DNA of 64,000 nucleotides. Source: Lactobacillus acidophilus (GTDB lineage Bacteria > Bacillota > Bacilli > Lactobacillales > Lactobacillaceae). The notes beneath the pieces are model-generated. The model did not search any database, was not told the DNA's origin, and worked only from the letters and a program-made list of their open reading frames with translations. Each line of letters opens with the position of its first letter. The first letter of the stretch is position 1. Shown piece after piece: positions 1-10,463 of this stretch. The translations under genes were made by a program, and so were the position numbers. The stretch covers positions 434,001 through 498,000 of the forward strand of contig NZ_CP139575.1 in the NCBI RefSeq assembly GCF_034298135.1, in the 5' to 3' direction.

Positions 1-3000
1 AGTCCAACTCAAACAATCAACTGGACCAGAACTAACACTACTGACAAGGTTACTGGTGCAACTACTGAAGGAACTTGGACTCCAGACAAGAACGGTTTTA
101 CTAGTGTAACTTCACCTGATCTTACTAATTACACTCCAGATCAAGCTGTTGCTAACTTTACTACACCACAGCCTAACCGTGATCAAGTAGTAACTGTTGT
201 ATATAATCCAAATCCAGAAGTTGCTCAAAAAGCTGACCTAGTTGTTTATGACAAGACTGATAATAATAAGGAACTTAACAACTTCGATAATAGTGGTAAA
301 ACTGGTACTCAAATTTCATTTAGTGGTTCTGCAAATTACGTTGCTGACTTAATTGCTAAAGGTTACAAGATTGATAGTTTTGTAAATGATCAAAACCAAA
401 CTTCTAACCCAACTTCATATGATCAAATCAGTTTCAGTAACTTCGATAATAATAGTGCTAGTGACCAACACTTTAAGTTGTACTTAGTTCACGATACTGA
501 AAACGTAACAGATAAGAAGACTACTACTTCAACTGTTCACTACGTTGTTTCAGATGGTAAGACTAACCCACCATCTGATAATACTCAAACGATTACTTGG
601 ACTCGTCCAGGAACTAAGGATAAGGTCACAGGTGTAACAACTCCAACTGGAAACTGGACTACTCCGGACAACTATACGGATGTACCAACGCCAAATCTTG
701 ATGGATACACTCCAGATAAGACTAATGTTCCAGCACCAACTCCAGATCCAAATCAAAACCCAACAACTGTTGTTACTTACAATCCTAAGACTCCAGAAGC
801 ACCAACTTACACGGGTACTACCGAGAATAAGACTGTAACTCGTACAATCAACTACTATGACAAGGTAACTGGTGAAAAGATTCCAGCTAACTTAATTAGT
901 GATAATCCAACAACTCAAAACGTAACTTTATCACGTACTCATGTTGTTTCATCAACTGGTCAAGACATGGGCTATGGGACTGTTAGTGCTGATGGTAAGA
1001 CATTTACTAAAGCGACAACTGTTGATGGTTGGAACACTGGTGACTGGGCTCAAGTAACTTCACCAGATCTTTCAAACGCAGGGTACACTGCTCCAGATTT
1101 AGCTCAAGCTGATCAAGTAACTGTTGATGCAAACACTAAGGATGCTGTGGTTAATGTTTACTACGGTCACCAAACTGAAGTAATTACACCAAAGACTCCA
1201 CATAATCCTGGTGGAAGTATTAACCCTAATGATCCACGTAATAAGCCATCAGTTTACCCAGATGGTTTAACTAAGGAAGCTTTAACTACTGAAGTAACTC
1301 GTCACATTAACTATGTTGGTGTGAATGAAGACGGAACTACTACTCCAGTAAATGGCTCACCAGATGGTAAGAATACTTATACTCAAACCGTTTCCTTTGA
1401 ACGTAATGCCGTGATCGATAAGGTAACTGGTCAAATTTTGGGCTACAGTACTGATGGCACTACTAATGTAACTATAACTGATAAGGACCGTGCTTGGACG
1501 CCAACAACCCAAAACATGGATTCTGTAGCTTCTAAGACTCCTAGTGAAGTAGGCTATGACAAGGTTGACATTTCAACTGTTGGGGGCGTAACTGTTTACC
1601 CAGGTCAAAAAATTAACGATGTAACTGTCACTTACACTAAGAACAAGTCACCTGAAGTTACTCAAAAGGCCACTCTTGAAATTATCGATAACAACGATAC
1701 TAACGCACCTAAGCAATTAGCTTCATTCAGTAATGAAGGTAAGAGTGAAGATCAAATTAACTTCGCTAACTCAAATGAAATCCTTCAAAGTTACTTAAGC
1801 CAAGGCTACAAGGTTCAAAAGACTGCTGGTAACCTTAGTGGAGATGCTCAAAGTGGCTACACTTACCCTACTTACGGTAATACTACGCAAGACTTCAAGA
1901 TTTACTTGATTCACGATATTGCAGATAAGACTGAAACTGCTACAGCAACTGCTCAAGTTCACTATGTTGTTGCTGATAATGGTGTACAAGCTCCAGCAGA
2001 TAGTGATCTTCAAACTATTACTTACACTAGAACTAATAGAGTTGATAAGGTAACTGGCGCAACTGTAAATGAAGGTACTTGGCAAGCTGATAAGAGTGTC
2101 TTTACTGATGTAAAATCACCAGATCTTTCTAAAGATGGTTACACTCCGAGTCTTGAAAATGTTCAATTTAATGCTCCAGAGCGTAATGTAAACCAACGTG
2201 TAACTGTTGTTTACAACCGTTCTGCTCAAGCTGCTGATTTACAAATCATTGACGACAATGATCCACAAAACCAACGTGTATTGGCAACTTACTCAGCAGG
2301 TGGCGAATCAGGTAAGCAAATTAGCTTTGATGGTTCAAACACTCAACTTCAAACTTACTTGAACAATGGTTATACATTTGAAAAGTATGAAGGTCAAGGT
2401 ATGAGTGGGGATGCCCAAAATGGCTTCACTTACCCAAGCTTTGATAATGATTCTCAATCTAACCAAAGCTTCAAGATTTACTTGAAACACGCAACTGCTA
2501 ATAAGACTGCAACTGCAACTACTACTGCTCATGTTCACTACATCATGGCAGATGGTACTAAGGCTCCTGATGATAGTGCAATTCAAACTATTAACTGGAC
2601 GCAGACTAACACTGTTGACCGAGTAACTGGTGCAACTATAAATGAAGGTACTTGGTCTTCTGATAAGAATGCTTTTACTGATGTTGATTCACCAACAGTA
2701 ACTGGGTACACTCCAGGTACTAAGACTGTAAAATTTGCTACTCCAGAACGTGGTGTTAACCAAGTTGTAAATGTTGTTTACACTAAGGATGCTCCAACTC
2801 CAGATCGACAAAATGCTTTGGTTGTTTACCAAGACGTAAATGATCCAGCTCATCCGGTTGATTTAGGTCAAAGTGATCAATTAACTGGTCAAGCAGGCTA
2901 TAGCATTAACTACAGCACTGCTAATAAGATTGATGAATACGAAAAACAAGGTTACGTATTAGTATCAAACGGCTTTGATGCAAATGGTACTAAGCCAAGC

Positions 3001-6000
3001 TTTGACAATGTTAACGGTAATACTCAAACATTCTATGTAACCTTTAAGCATGGTATTCAACCTGTGACGCCAACAACTCCAGGTACTCCAGATCAACCAA
3101 TCAATCCTGATAATCCAGATGGTCCTAAATACCCATCAGGCACTGATCAAACTAGCTTAACTAAAGATGTAACTCGTACTGTTACTTACGAAGGTGCTGG
3201 CAACCAAACTCCAAGTCCTGTAACTGATACTCTTCACTTCCAAGGTACAGGTTACTTAGACAAGGTAACTGGTAAGTGGACTGATGCAAATGGTAAGAAA
3301 TTAAGTGATCAAACTAAGGGGATTACTTGGACGATTACCGATGGTACTAAGGATGAAGGTAGTTTTAACTTAGTTCCAACTAAGCATATTGATGGTTACA
3401 CTTCCAAGGTTGTGACTAACGGTGCTGACGATGGTAACGGTAATGTTAAGAGCTACACTGGTATTACTCATACAAGCGACAATATTAACGTGGTAGTTCA
3501 ATACAACCCAATTGTTGCTGAACAAGGTAACTTAATTGTTAAGTTCCATGATGATACTGATAACAAGGATTTGACAGGTGTAGGTACTGATACTGGTACT
3601 CAAGATGTTGGTACTCAAGTCACTTACAATCCAAGTACTGATTTAACTAATCTTGAAAATAAGGGTTATGTTTATGTATCAACTGATGGTAATATTCCTT
3701 CATCAATTGTTAAGGGGACCACTACTGTAACTATCCACGTAAAACATGGTACTGTTCCAGTAACTCCAGACAATCCAGGTACTCCAGATCAACCAATTAA
3801 CCCTAACGATCCAGATCCAAATGGTCCTAAGTATCCAACAGGAACTGATAAGGCTTCTATTGATAAGACTATTACTCGTATTGTTCATTACGAAGGTGCC
3901 GATCAATATACTCCAAATGATGTTAAGCAACCAGTACACTTCACTGCTAAGGGCGTGCTTGACAAGGTAACTGGTGAATGGATTACTCCATTAGCTTGGT
4001 CAGAAGATCAAACATTTAATGGTGTAAATAGTCCAAAAATTCCAGGCTACCATGTAGAAAGTGTTGATAAGGATACAACTGATAATCAAAACGTTGATAG
4101 TGCTAAGATTAGCCACACAGGGGCTGATTACACAGTAACTGTTAAGTATGCAAAAGATGCTGCTCCAACTCCAGATGCTACAACTGGAAAAGTAGCTTAC
4201 ATCGATGATACTACTAAGAATACTTTAAGGACTGATTCGCTTAGTGGTAATGTTGATGCTAATATTGATTACACTACTCAAGATAAGATCAGTAATTACA
4301 TCAACATGGGGTACAAGTTAGTATCTAACAACTTCACTGATGGTAAGGAAATCTTTAATAAGGATGCTTCTAAGAACAGCTTTGAAGTTCACTTGGTACA
4401 TGACACCGTTCCAGTAACCCCAGACAATCCAGGTACTCCAGATAAGCCAATCAACCCTAACGATCCACGTCCACGAAGTGAACAACCTAAGTATCCAACT
4501 GGTACTAGTGAAACTGACCTTACTAAGGACATTACTCGTACTGTTCATTATTCAGGTGCTGATGAATACACTCCAAATGATGTTAAGCAACCAGTACACT
4601 TCACTGCTAAGGGCGTACTTGACAAGGTAACTGGTGAATGGATTACTCCATTAACTTGGTCAGAAGATCAAACATTTAATGGTGTAAATAGTCCAAAGAT
4701 TCCAGGCTATCATGTAGTAAGTGTTGATAAAGATGCTGATGGTACTAATGTTGCTTCATCTAATGTTAGCCACACTGGTTCCGATTACACTGTCAATGTT
4801 GTATATGCTAAGGATGCTGTAAAGCAAGCTGAAAATGCTAACTTACATATTATTGACCTTAGCGATAACAACAAAGAAATTGCTAACTTTAATGATTCTG
4901 GTGATGATAATGCTGCAATTAACTTCAATGGCGCACAAACTACTGTCGATGCCTTGATCAAGGGTGGTTATAAAGTTAACAGCATTGTTCAAGCAACTAG
5001 TGATCCTAATAACCCAACTAAATATGGCACTGAATATTCAAGTGCTGCTAGTCAATGGATGTTTGACGATAAACCTGGTGTAGATCAATCATTCTATGTA
5101 TATGTAGAACACGATTACGCTCCAATTAATCCAGAAAATGCCTATGGTAGAACTGATTTAACTCAAACAGTAACTGAAACTGTTCACTACATTGATGAAG
5201 CTACTAATAAGCCTGTTGCAACTGATTACACCAATACTCTTACATTTAAGGGTCAAGGTAGAGTTGATAAGGTAACTGGTAAGATGCTTAAGATCAAGAG
5301 CATTGAAAATGGTCAAATTACTTATGATTACAATGTAGCCAATGAAATTGATATCAGTAGTGCTAAGTTAAGTGACTTTGCTTGGTCAACTCCGACTACT
5401 TTGCAAAAAGTAACTTCACCAACTATTGCTGGTTACACAATTGATGCTGCTAAGACTACACCAAGTGAATTAGCTGATGGTAATGACATTAAGGAAATCC
5501 AAAATGTTGCTTACGATCACGGTAACGTAGAAGCTACTGTTTACTACAAGGCAAACCCAGTTGAAACTCACAAGGCTGGATTAACTATTTATGCAAATGG
5601 AAATCAAGTAGGTACTGCGAGTGTAACTGGTGCTAAGGATACTGCTATTAACTTCAGTAGTGCTTCTGATATTGTTGCGGCTTACATTTCTAATGGTTAC
5701 AAATTTGATCACGCTCAAGATGTAACCAACAATAAAGAAATGACTGGTAAGTCATACAATGAGTTAAACTTTGGTAACTTTGCAACTACAAATAATAGTG
5801 ATCAACAATTTGCTATCTACTTAACTAAGGATGAAACACCAGCTAAGACTCAACAAAATGCTCAATTGACTGTTCGAGATGTAACTCCTGGTCAAGAAAT
5901 GGATTTAGGTAATTACACTCAACCTGGTCTTGAAGGCGATACAATTAGCTTTAGTAGTGCTCAAGAATTTGTTCAAAACTTATTGAACAAAGGTTACGTT

Positions 6001-9000
6001 TGGGATGGTGCTTCATATAACGGTACTAACTTAGAAGCTACTAACTATGCTGGTATTAACTTTGGTAATTATGACAACACTGATGATAAGAATGGCATTA
6101 GTCAAAAATGGGTAATTAACTTAGTTCATGGTGTAACTCCAGTAAATCCTGATCATCCAGATGATAAAGATGGTTTTACTAAGGATTACCTTGATCGTAC
6201 AATTACTCGTGATGTAACTTATGTTTACGAAGATGGTAGCCAAGCTGCTGCTCCAGTACATCAGGAAGCACATTACCAAGGTTCAGGTTACTTAGATAAT
6301 GTAACAGGCAAGTGGGTAACTGTTGAAAATGGTAAGATCACTGGCTTGGCTCAAGGCTTAACTTGGACTCCAGATCAAGATTCAACATTTGACCAAATTG
6401 GTGCAAAGAATATTGAAGGTTACCATGTATCTTCTGTAAGCGGCAATGGAATTTCAGGCTTCACAGTTGGTCAAGATGGTACAGTTGGTCAACAAACAGT
6501 TACTAAAGATACTCCAAGTTCAACAATTAGAGTTGTTTATGTTAAGACTCCAGTAACTCCAGTTCCAGCAAATGGTTCAATTGTTTACATTGATGACACT
6601 ACTGGTAATAACCTTGAGAATGCTACTTTCGGTGGTACTGTTGGTGCTAAGATTGACTACACTACTGCAGATAGAATTAGTTACTATCAAGGTAAAGGCT
6701 ACAAGCTTGTATCTAACAACTTCACCGATGGCAGCCAAACATTCAAACAAGGTGAAAATAAGTTTGAAGTTCATTTAACTCATGTGACTGAAACTAAGGA
6801 TGCAACTAAGACTATTACTCGTGATGTAACTTATGTTTACGAAGATGGTAGTCAGGCTGATACTCCAGTACAACAAACAATTACATTTACTGGTAAAACT
6901 ACTAGTGATAAAGTAACTGGATCTGAAAAGACTACTTGGAATAATGAAAGTCAAACCTTCGGTGCAACTAAAGCAATTGATACAACTAAGTATCAAATTG
7001 TAGGTATTAACGAACGTAATACTACTGCCAATGTTGACAGAGATACTGGTGTAGTAGCTAGTGAAACAATTACTCCAAATAGTCAAAATAGTGCAGTTGT
7101 CATCACTTTGGCAAACAAACCAGAAACTCCAATTCCAGCAAATGGTTCAATTACGTATTATGATGATACTACTGGAACAACTCTTGAAAGCGCTGGTTTC
7201 AGTGGTAGTGTTGGACAAAAGATCAATTACACTACTGCGGATAGAATTATTAATTACGTAAACAAGGGTTATGATGTTGTATCCAACAACTTCACTGATG
7301 GCAACGAAACATTCAAACAAGGTGACAACAAGTTTGAAGTTCATTTGGTACATGCGACTACACCAATTACCCCTGAAAATCCGGGTAAGCCAGGTCAAGA
7401 AGTTCCAAATCCAAATGATCCAGAACACCCACACACTATTCCTGCCAACTTTGTACCACAAACTTTGACTCATACTGTAACTCGTGATGTAACTTATGTT
7501 TATGCAGATGGTAGTCAAGCTAGTGCTCCAGTACATCAAACATTTACCTTTAACGGTAACGGTGTAATTGATCTTGTGACAGGTCAATTAGTAACTGTTG
7601 AAAACGGCAAGATCACTGGTGCAGGTAAGATTACTTGGAATGCAGACAGTCATAACTTCGATGCAATCGATGCAATTGATCACGATGGTTACTACATTTC
7701 AAATGTTAGTGAAAATAACACTACAGCTAATGTAGATACAAATACAGGTGCGGTAGCTGGTGAAACAATTACTCCAAATAGTCAAAATAGTACAATTATT
7801 ATTACTTTGACTAAGAAACCAGATGTACCAACTCCAGTTCCAGAGCAAGGTTCAATTAAAGTAACTGTTCATGATGTAAAGACTAACCAAGATGTTCCAG
7901 GCTATGATAAAGATAGTGGCAAACAAAATACTGGTACAAGCTTTACTTATGATAAAACCACTACAATTACTGATCTTGAGAACAAAGGTTACAAGGTAAT
8001 TAATCCTAATGTTGATATTCCAACTAAGGTATCTAATATTGATCAACATATTGTTATCTATGTAGATCATAATGTGATTCCAGTAACTCCAGATAAGCCA
8101 GGCAATGGATTAAGTGAAAACGATCTTAATAAGACGGTTACCGAAACTGTTCACTATGTTGTAAACGGTGGTGCTACTGAAGCTCCAGCAGATAAAACAA
8201 CTAGTTTGAAATTTACTGGTACAGCTTATTATGATTCAGTAACTAAGAAGTGGACTGATGCAAACGGTAATGAATTATCAGATCAATCTAAGAATGTTAC
8301 TTGGACTGCTGAAAATGGTAATAAGTTTGCAGTAGTGGTAACTCCAACTCTTGAAGGTTATACTCCAAGTGTTCAATCTGGTTATGATGATGGAAATAAG
8401 AATGTTAAGGAAATCAATAACATTACTCCAGATTCAGGTAATGTAGAAGTAACTGTAACTTACAATAAGAACAATGTTCCAACTCCTGTAAAGCAAGGAA
8501 CAATTGAGATTATTTACCATGACACTACTGATAATGTAGATATTCCAGGATATGGTCAGAGTCGGATTAAGGAAGATGAGGGTACAAGCTTTAGCTATAA
8601 TCCTAATGCTAAAGATTTACCGGCCTTGGAAAGCAAAGGCTATGTTCTTGATGGTGAATTACCAACAATTCCAACTAAATTTACAGATGGTGATCAACGT
8701 GTGGTAATTAATGTAAAGCACGGTACAACTACTGTTACTCCAGATAAACCGGGCAAACCTGGTGATCCAATTGATCCTAATAATCCAGATGGTCCTAAGT
8801 ATCCAGAAGGTACCGGTGAAAATAACTTAAAGGTAACTGGTACACAAACTATCCATTACATTGGTGCAGGTGATAAGACTCCAAAGGATAATACTCAAAG
8901 CTTCGAATTTACTAAGCAAATTACCTTTGATAATGTAACTGGTAAGATTATTAATGATTCTGGTTGGAATGTAACCAGTCATACATTTGGTTCTGAAGCA

Positions 9001-9558
9001 ACTCCTGTAATTGATGGCTACCATGCTGATAAGACAACTGCTGGAGGCACTACTGTAACTCCTAATGACTTACATAAGACAGTAACAGTAACTTACACAC
9101 CAAATGTTCCGGCTGTACCGACACCAACTCCAACACCTAGTCCGGAACCAAAGCCGGAGAATACTCCAGTTGAACCAAATACACCAACTCCAACTCCAGA
9201 TATTCCAGATAATGTAACCCCAACTCCAGAACCAGAAAATAATAATGTAAAACCTCATGGCGAAAGCATTGTTCAAAAGAATAATGACAATCCAAAGGTG
9301 GTTTCACATGGTCAATCTGGTAATAATTGGACAGCTCCTCATGGTCAACATGTCGATCAAAGGGGTAACATTGTAACTTCTGATAATAGAGTCGTTGGTT
9401 ATGTTGATCAAAATGGTAAAGCTCACTACACTAAATTGCCACAAACAGGCGATGATCAAACTAATGATGTTGCAGCAGCACTTTTAGGTGGCGCAGCAGT
9501 CTCACTTGGTTTAATCGGACTTGCAGGTGTCAAGAAGCGTAGAAAAGAAGACAAATAA
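1..9558 (+). CDS. Giant LPxTG-anchored mucus-binding (MucBP/Mub-repeat) adhesin, 5' end outside the window
   Basis: The frame is open from base 1, so at least 3,185 residues are present and the N-terminus (signal peptide) lies upstream; an internal TTG at 478 is not the real start. The protein is a string of beta-rich Mub-type repeats, each marked by a D-x-V-T-x motif (DKVTG, DRVTG, DNVTG, DLVTG, DSVTK); I count 15. Many alternate with a second module containing Y-x-N-x-G-Y and an FxVxLxH strand. Proline-rich linkers (PDNPGTPDQPINPNDP type) separate groups of modules. A Pro/Thr/Glu wall-spanning stretch (about 9103-9245) precedes the LPQTG sortase motif (9436-9450), a hydrophobic segment and the charged tail KKRRKEDK. 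The family binds mucin glycans or other host surfaces; it would be covalently attached to peptidoglycan by sortase A. The ligand is not predictable from sequence. Thr-, Asn- and Asp-rich composition is normal for these proteins. Confidence 0.93.
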   Translation, partial: SPTQTINWTRTNTTDKVTGATTEGTWTPDKNGFTSVTSPDLTNYTPDQAVANFTTPQPNRDQVVTVVYNPNPEVAQKADLVVYDKTDNNKELNNFDNSGKTGTQISFSGSANYVADLIAKGYKIDSFVNDQNQTSNPTSYDQISFSNFDNNSASDQHFKLYLVHDTENVTDKKTTTSTVHYVVSDGKTNPPSDNTQTITWTRPGTKDKVTGVTTPTGNWTTPDNYTDVPTPNLDGYTPDKTNVPAPTPDPNQNPTTVVTYNPKTPEAPTYTGTTENKTVTRTINYYDKVTGEKIPANLISDNPTTQNVTLSRTHVVSSTGQDMGYGTVSADGKTFTKATTVDGWNTGDWAQVTSPDLSNAGYTAPDLAQADQVTVDANTKDAVVNVYYGHQTEVITPKTPHNPGGSINPNDPRNKPSVYPDGLTKEALTTEVTRHINYVGVNEDGTTTPVNGSPDGKNTYTQTVSFERNAVIDKVTGQILGYSTDGTTNVTITDKDRAWTPTTQNMDSVASKTPSEVGYDKVDISTVGGVTVYPGQKINDVTVTYTKNKSPEVTQKATLEIIDNNDTNAPKQLASFSNEGKSEDQINFANSNEILQSYLSQGYKVQKTAGNLSGDAQSGYTYPTYGNTTQDFKIYLIHDIADKTETATATAQVHYVVADNGVQAPADSDLQTITYTRTNRVDKVTGATVNEGTWQADKSVFTDVKSPDLSKDGYTPSLENVQFNAPERNVNQRVTVVYNRSAQAADLQIIDDNDPQNQRVLATYSAGGESGKQISFDGSNTQLQTYLNNGYTFEKYEGQGMSGDAQNGFTYPSFDNDSQSNQSFKIYLKHATANKTATATTTAHVHYIMADGTKAPDDSAIQTINWTQTNTVDRVTGATINEGTWSSDKNAFTDVDSPTVTGYTPGTKTVKFATPERGVNQVVNVVYTKDAPTPDRQNALVVYQDVNDPAHPVDLGQSDQLTGQAGYSINYSTANKIDEYEKQGYVLVSNGFDANGTKPSFDNVNGNTQTFYVTFKHGIQPVTPTTPGTPDQPINPDNPDGPKYPSGTDQTSLTKDVTRTVTYEGAGNQTPSPVTDTLHFQGTGYLDKVTGKWTDANGKKLSDQTKGITWTITDGTKDEGSFNLVPTKHIDGYTSKVVTNGADDGNGNVKSYTGITHTSDNINVVVQYNPIVAEQGNLIVKFHDDTDNKDLTGVGTDTGTQDVGTQVTYNPSTDLTNLENKGYVYVSTDGNIPSSIVKGTTTVTIHVKHGTVPVTPDNPGTPDQPINPNDPDPNGPKYPTGTDKASIDKTITRIVHYEGADQYTPNDVKQPVHFTAKGVLDKVTGEWITPLAWSEDQTFNGVNSPKIPGYHVESVDKDTTDNQNVDSAKISHTGADYTVTVKYAKDAAPTPDATTGKVAYIDDTTKNTLRTDSLSGNVDANIDYTTQDKISNYINMGYKLVSNNFTDGKEIFNKDASKNSFEVHLVHDTVPVTPDNPGTPDKPINPNDPRPRSEQPKYPTGTSETDLTKDITRTVHYSGADEYTPNDVKQPVHFTAKGVLDKVTGEWITPLTWSEDQTFNGVNSPKIPGYHVVSVDKDADGTNVASSNVSHTGSDYTVNVVYAKDAVKQAENANLHIIDLSDNNKEIANFNDSGDDNAAINFNGAQTTVDALIKGGYKVNSIVQATSDPNNPTKYGTEYSSAASQWMFDDKPGVDQSFYVYVEHDYAPINPENAYGRTDLTQTVTETVHYIDEATNKPVATDYTNTLTFKGQGRVDKVTGKMLKIKSIENGQITYDYNVANEIDISSAKLSDFAWSTPTTLQKVTSPTIAGYTIDAAKTTPSELADGNDIKEIQNVAYDHGNVEATVYYKANPVETHKAGLTIYANGNQVGTASVTGAKDTAINFSSASDIVAAYISNGYKFDHAQDVTNNKEMTGKSYNELNFGNFATTNNSDQQFAIYLTKDETPAKTQQNAQLTVRDVTPGQEMDLGNYTQPGLEGDTISFSSAQEFVQNLLNKGYVWDGASYNGTNLEATNYAGINFGNYDNTDDKNGISQKWVINLVHGVTPVNPDHPDDKDGFTKDYLDRTITRDVTYVYEDGSQAAAPVHQEAHYQGSGYLDNVTGKWVTVENGKITGLAQGLTWTPDQDSTFDQIGAKNIEGYHVSSVSGNGISGFTVGQDGTVGQQTVTKDTPSSTIRVVYVKTPVTPVPANGSIVYIDDTTGNNLENATFGGTVGAKIDYTTADRISYYQGKGYKLVSNNFTDGSQTFKQGENKFEVHLTHVTETKDATKTITRDVTYVYEDGSQADTPVQQTITFTGKTTSDKVTGSEKTTWNNESQTFGATKAIDTTKYQIVGINERNTTANVDRDTGVVASETITPNSQNSAVVITLANKPETPIPANGSITYYDDTTGTTLESAGFSGSVGQKINYTTADRIINYVNKGYDVVSNNFTDGNETFKQGDNKFEVHLVHATTPITPENPGKPGQEVPNPNDPEHPHTIPANFVPQTLTHTVTRDVTYVYADGSQASAPVHQTFTFNGNGVIDLVTGQLVTVENGKITGAGKITWNADSHNFDAIDAIDHDGYYISNVSENNTTANVDTNTGAVAGETITPNSQNSTIIITLTKKPDVPTPVPEQGSIKVTVHDVKTNQDVPGYDKDSGKQNTGTSFTYDKTTTITDLENKGYKVINPNVDIPTKVSNIDQHIVIYVDHNVIPVTPDKPGNGLSENDLNKTVTETVHYVVNGGATEAPADKTTSLKFTGTAYYDSVTKKWTDANGNELSDQSKNVTWTAENGNKFAVVVTPTLEGYTPSVQSGYDDGNKNVKEINNITPDSGNVEVTVTYNKNNVPTPVKQGTIEIIYHDTTDNVDIPGYGQSRIKEDEGTSFSYNPNAKDLPALESKGYVLDGELPTIPTKFTDGDQRVVINVKHGTTTVTPDKPGKPGDPIDPNNPDGPKYPEGTGENNLKVTGTQTIHYIGAGDKTPKDNTQSFEFTKQITFDNVTGKIINDSGWNVTSHTFGSEATPVIDGYHADKTTAGGTTVTPNDLHKTVTVTYTPNVPAVPTPTPTPSPEPKPENTPVEPNTPTPTPDIPDNVTPTPEPENNNVKPHGESIVQKNNDNPKVVSHGQSGNNWTAPHGQHVDQRGNIVTSDNRVVGYVDQNGKAHYTKLPQTGDDQTNDVAAALLGGAAVSLGLIGLAGVKKRRKEDK
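3751..4730 (+). repeat. Near-identical tandem Mub repeat units (about 654-660 bp period)
   Basis: Bases 3751-4070 recur at 4405-4730 with only scattered substitutions and a 6-base length change in the proline linker. The best block, from NDVKQPVHFTAKG through the DKVTGEW motif to IPGYH, is almost unchanged at DNA level, including third codon positions. This is much closer than the other modules of the gene and points to recent duplication or gene conversion. It is also a place where short-read assembly could collapse or expand copies. Confidence 0.85.
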
Positions 9559-9571
9559 TTAATTTTGAAGA

Positions 9572-9600
9572 CTCGAATCGAAAGGCTCGAGCCTTTTTTT
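9572..9600 (+). terminator. Rho-independent terminator of the giant adhesin gene
   Basis: Short GC-containing inverted repeats (CTCGA / TCGAG, and the overlapping palindrome GGCTCGAGCC) are followed directly by a run of seven T, 14 bases after the adhesin stop codon. Confidence 0.65.
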
Positions 9601-9610
9601 GTGGCTAAAA

Positions 9611-9659
9611 AATAAAAAAGGGCAATAATTGTATCAATATCGATGACAATTATTGTCCA
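9611..9659 (-). terminator. Terminator of the matrixin-protease gene
   Basis: CAATAATTGT and ACAATTATTG form the arms of a long stem; on the minus strand this is followed by CCC and T-rich sequence, just past the stop of the leftward protease gene. Confidence 0.75.
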
Positions 9660-9672
9660 TTTACTTTAAAAA

Positions 9673-10341
9673 TTATTTTTCATTATAAATTGCTTTAACG
9701 GCTGCGATATCGCATGGTTGAATCGTGTAAGCATTTTGCTCAGTAACTGAAGAATTCATTACTGAAGGTTGAGTATCATTGTGTTGCAAGCCGATTGCAT
9801 GGCCCAGTTCATGTTCTGCTACAGATAATGCAACTTGAGGAGTAGATTGACGAAGGTAAAAGTTGTTTAAATAAACAACTGAGCCGTAAAGATAACCACG
9901 TGGTGTGTCAGGTATTTCTGTTAATCCTGCCCAAGAAGTGTCTCCGTAGTCATGTGCAGTTACGATGATCTGAGCTTTTTGATAATTAAAAGCTTGCTTA
10001 AATTTGATTACTTTTGTGGCATTCCAAGCTTTGATTGCATCTTGAACTGTTTGATAATTAGGATCATTCTGGTTGATATAGATAAAGATGCTGGCAGTTG
10101 GAATTTGGTTTTTAGTTGTCTTTTTGACAAATTTGACAGCTCTATTTTTCTTTTTTCGGTTAGAATCAACTTTTATCTTAGTTTTCTTTTGAGTTGATTT
10201 CTTGGTTGTCTTCTTTTTCGTTTTAACTTTAGTTGCAGCTTCTGCCGTTGAACTGGAAGTAATTACTGGTGCGCTATTGGCAAAGCCTCCTAGTAACATG
10301 GTTAAAATGATTATTTTCTTTAAGAATTTATGTTTTTTCAT
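9673..10341 (-). CDS. Secreted matrixin-like zinc metalloprotease (M10 type)
   Basis: 222 residues. The N-terminus (MKKHKFLKKIIILTMLLGG...) is a Sec signal peptide with likely cleavage around AEAA. A very lysine-rich linker (about residues 37-75) follows, which could hold the enzyme to the anionic cell wall. The C-terminal catalytic domain has the metzincin zinc site HELGHAIGLQH with a downstream Met (PSVMNSS), as in matrixins: three His ligands, a catalytic Glu and the Met-turn. There is no recognisable cysteine-switch propeptide. Enzymes of this family cleave extracellular proteins; the target is unknown. It lies tail to tail with the giant adhesin, so surface-protein processing is conceivable but only inferred. 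Upstream (minus strand) the ribosome site is weak (AAGAAAG). Confidence 0.85.
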   Translation of the reverse strand: MKKHKFLKKIIILTMLLGGFANSAPVITSSSTAEAATKVKTKKKTTKKSTQKKTKIKVDSNRKKKNRAVKFVKKTTKNQIPTASIFIYINQNDPNYQTVQDAIKAWNATKVIKFKQAFNYQKAQIIVTAHDYGDTSWAGLTEIPDTPRGYLYGSVVYLNNFYLRQSTPQVALSVAEHELGHAIGLQHNDTQPSVMNSSVTEQNAYTIQPCDIAAVKAIYNEK

Positions 10342-10421
10342 ATATATATCTACTTTCTTTAAGTTGAATTAAATATACTTCTTATTTATAAAAATAGTTA
10401 AATTAATTATTTAGTTTTAAC

Positions 10422-10456
10422 AAAAAAATATTATCTCAAAATCTTGAGATAATATT
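10422..10456 (-). terminator. Terminator of the ClC gene
   Basis: Perfect inverted repeat ATTATCTCAA / TTGAGATAAT with a T run on the minus-strand side, 8 bases past the leftward ClC stop codon. Confidence 0.8.
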
Positions 10457-10463
10457 TTTGGTT

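Noticed and set aside
6775..7587. Long open frames on the minus strand inside the giant adhesin gene
   Set aside because: They are shadows of the repetitive, low-stop coding sequence on the plus strand; they have no ribosome sites and their products are low-complexity Ser/Ile/Asn text.
1..9558. Repeats of the adhesin considered as a CRISPR array or tandem DNA satellite
   Set aside because: The repeats are long, diverged, in frame and encode Mub domains; there are no short identical repeats with unique spacers.
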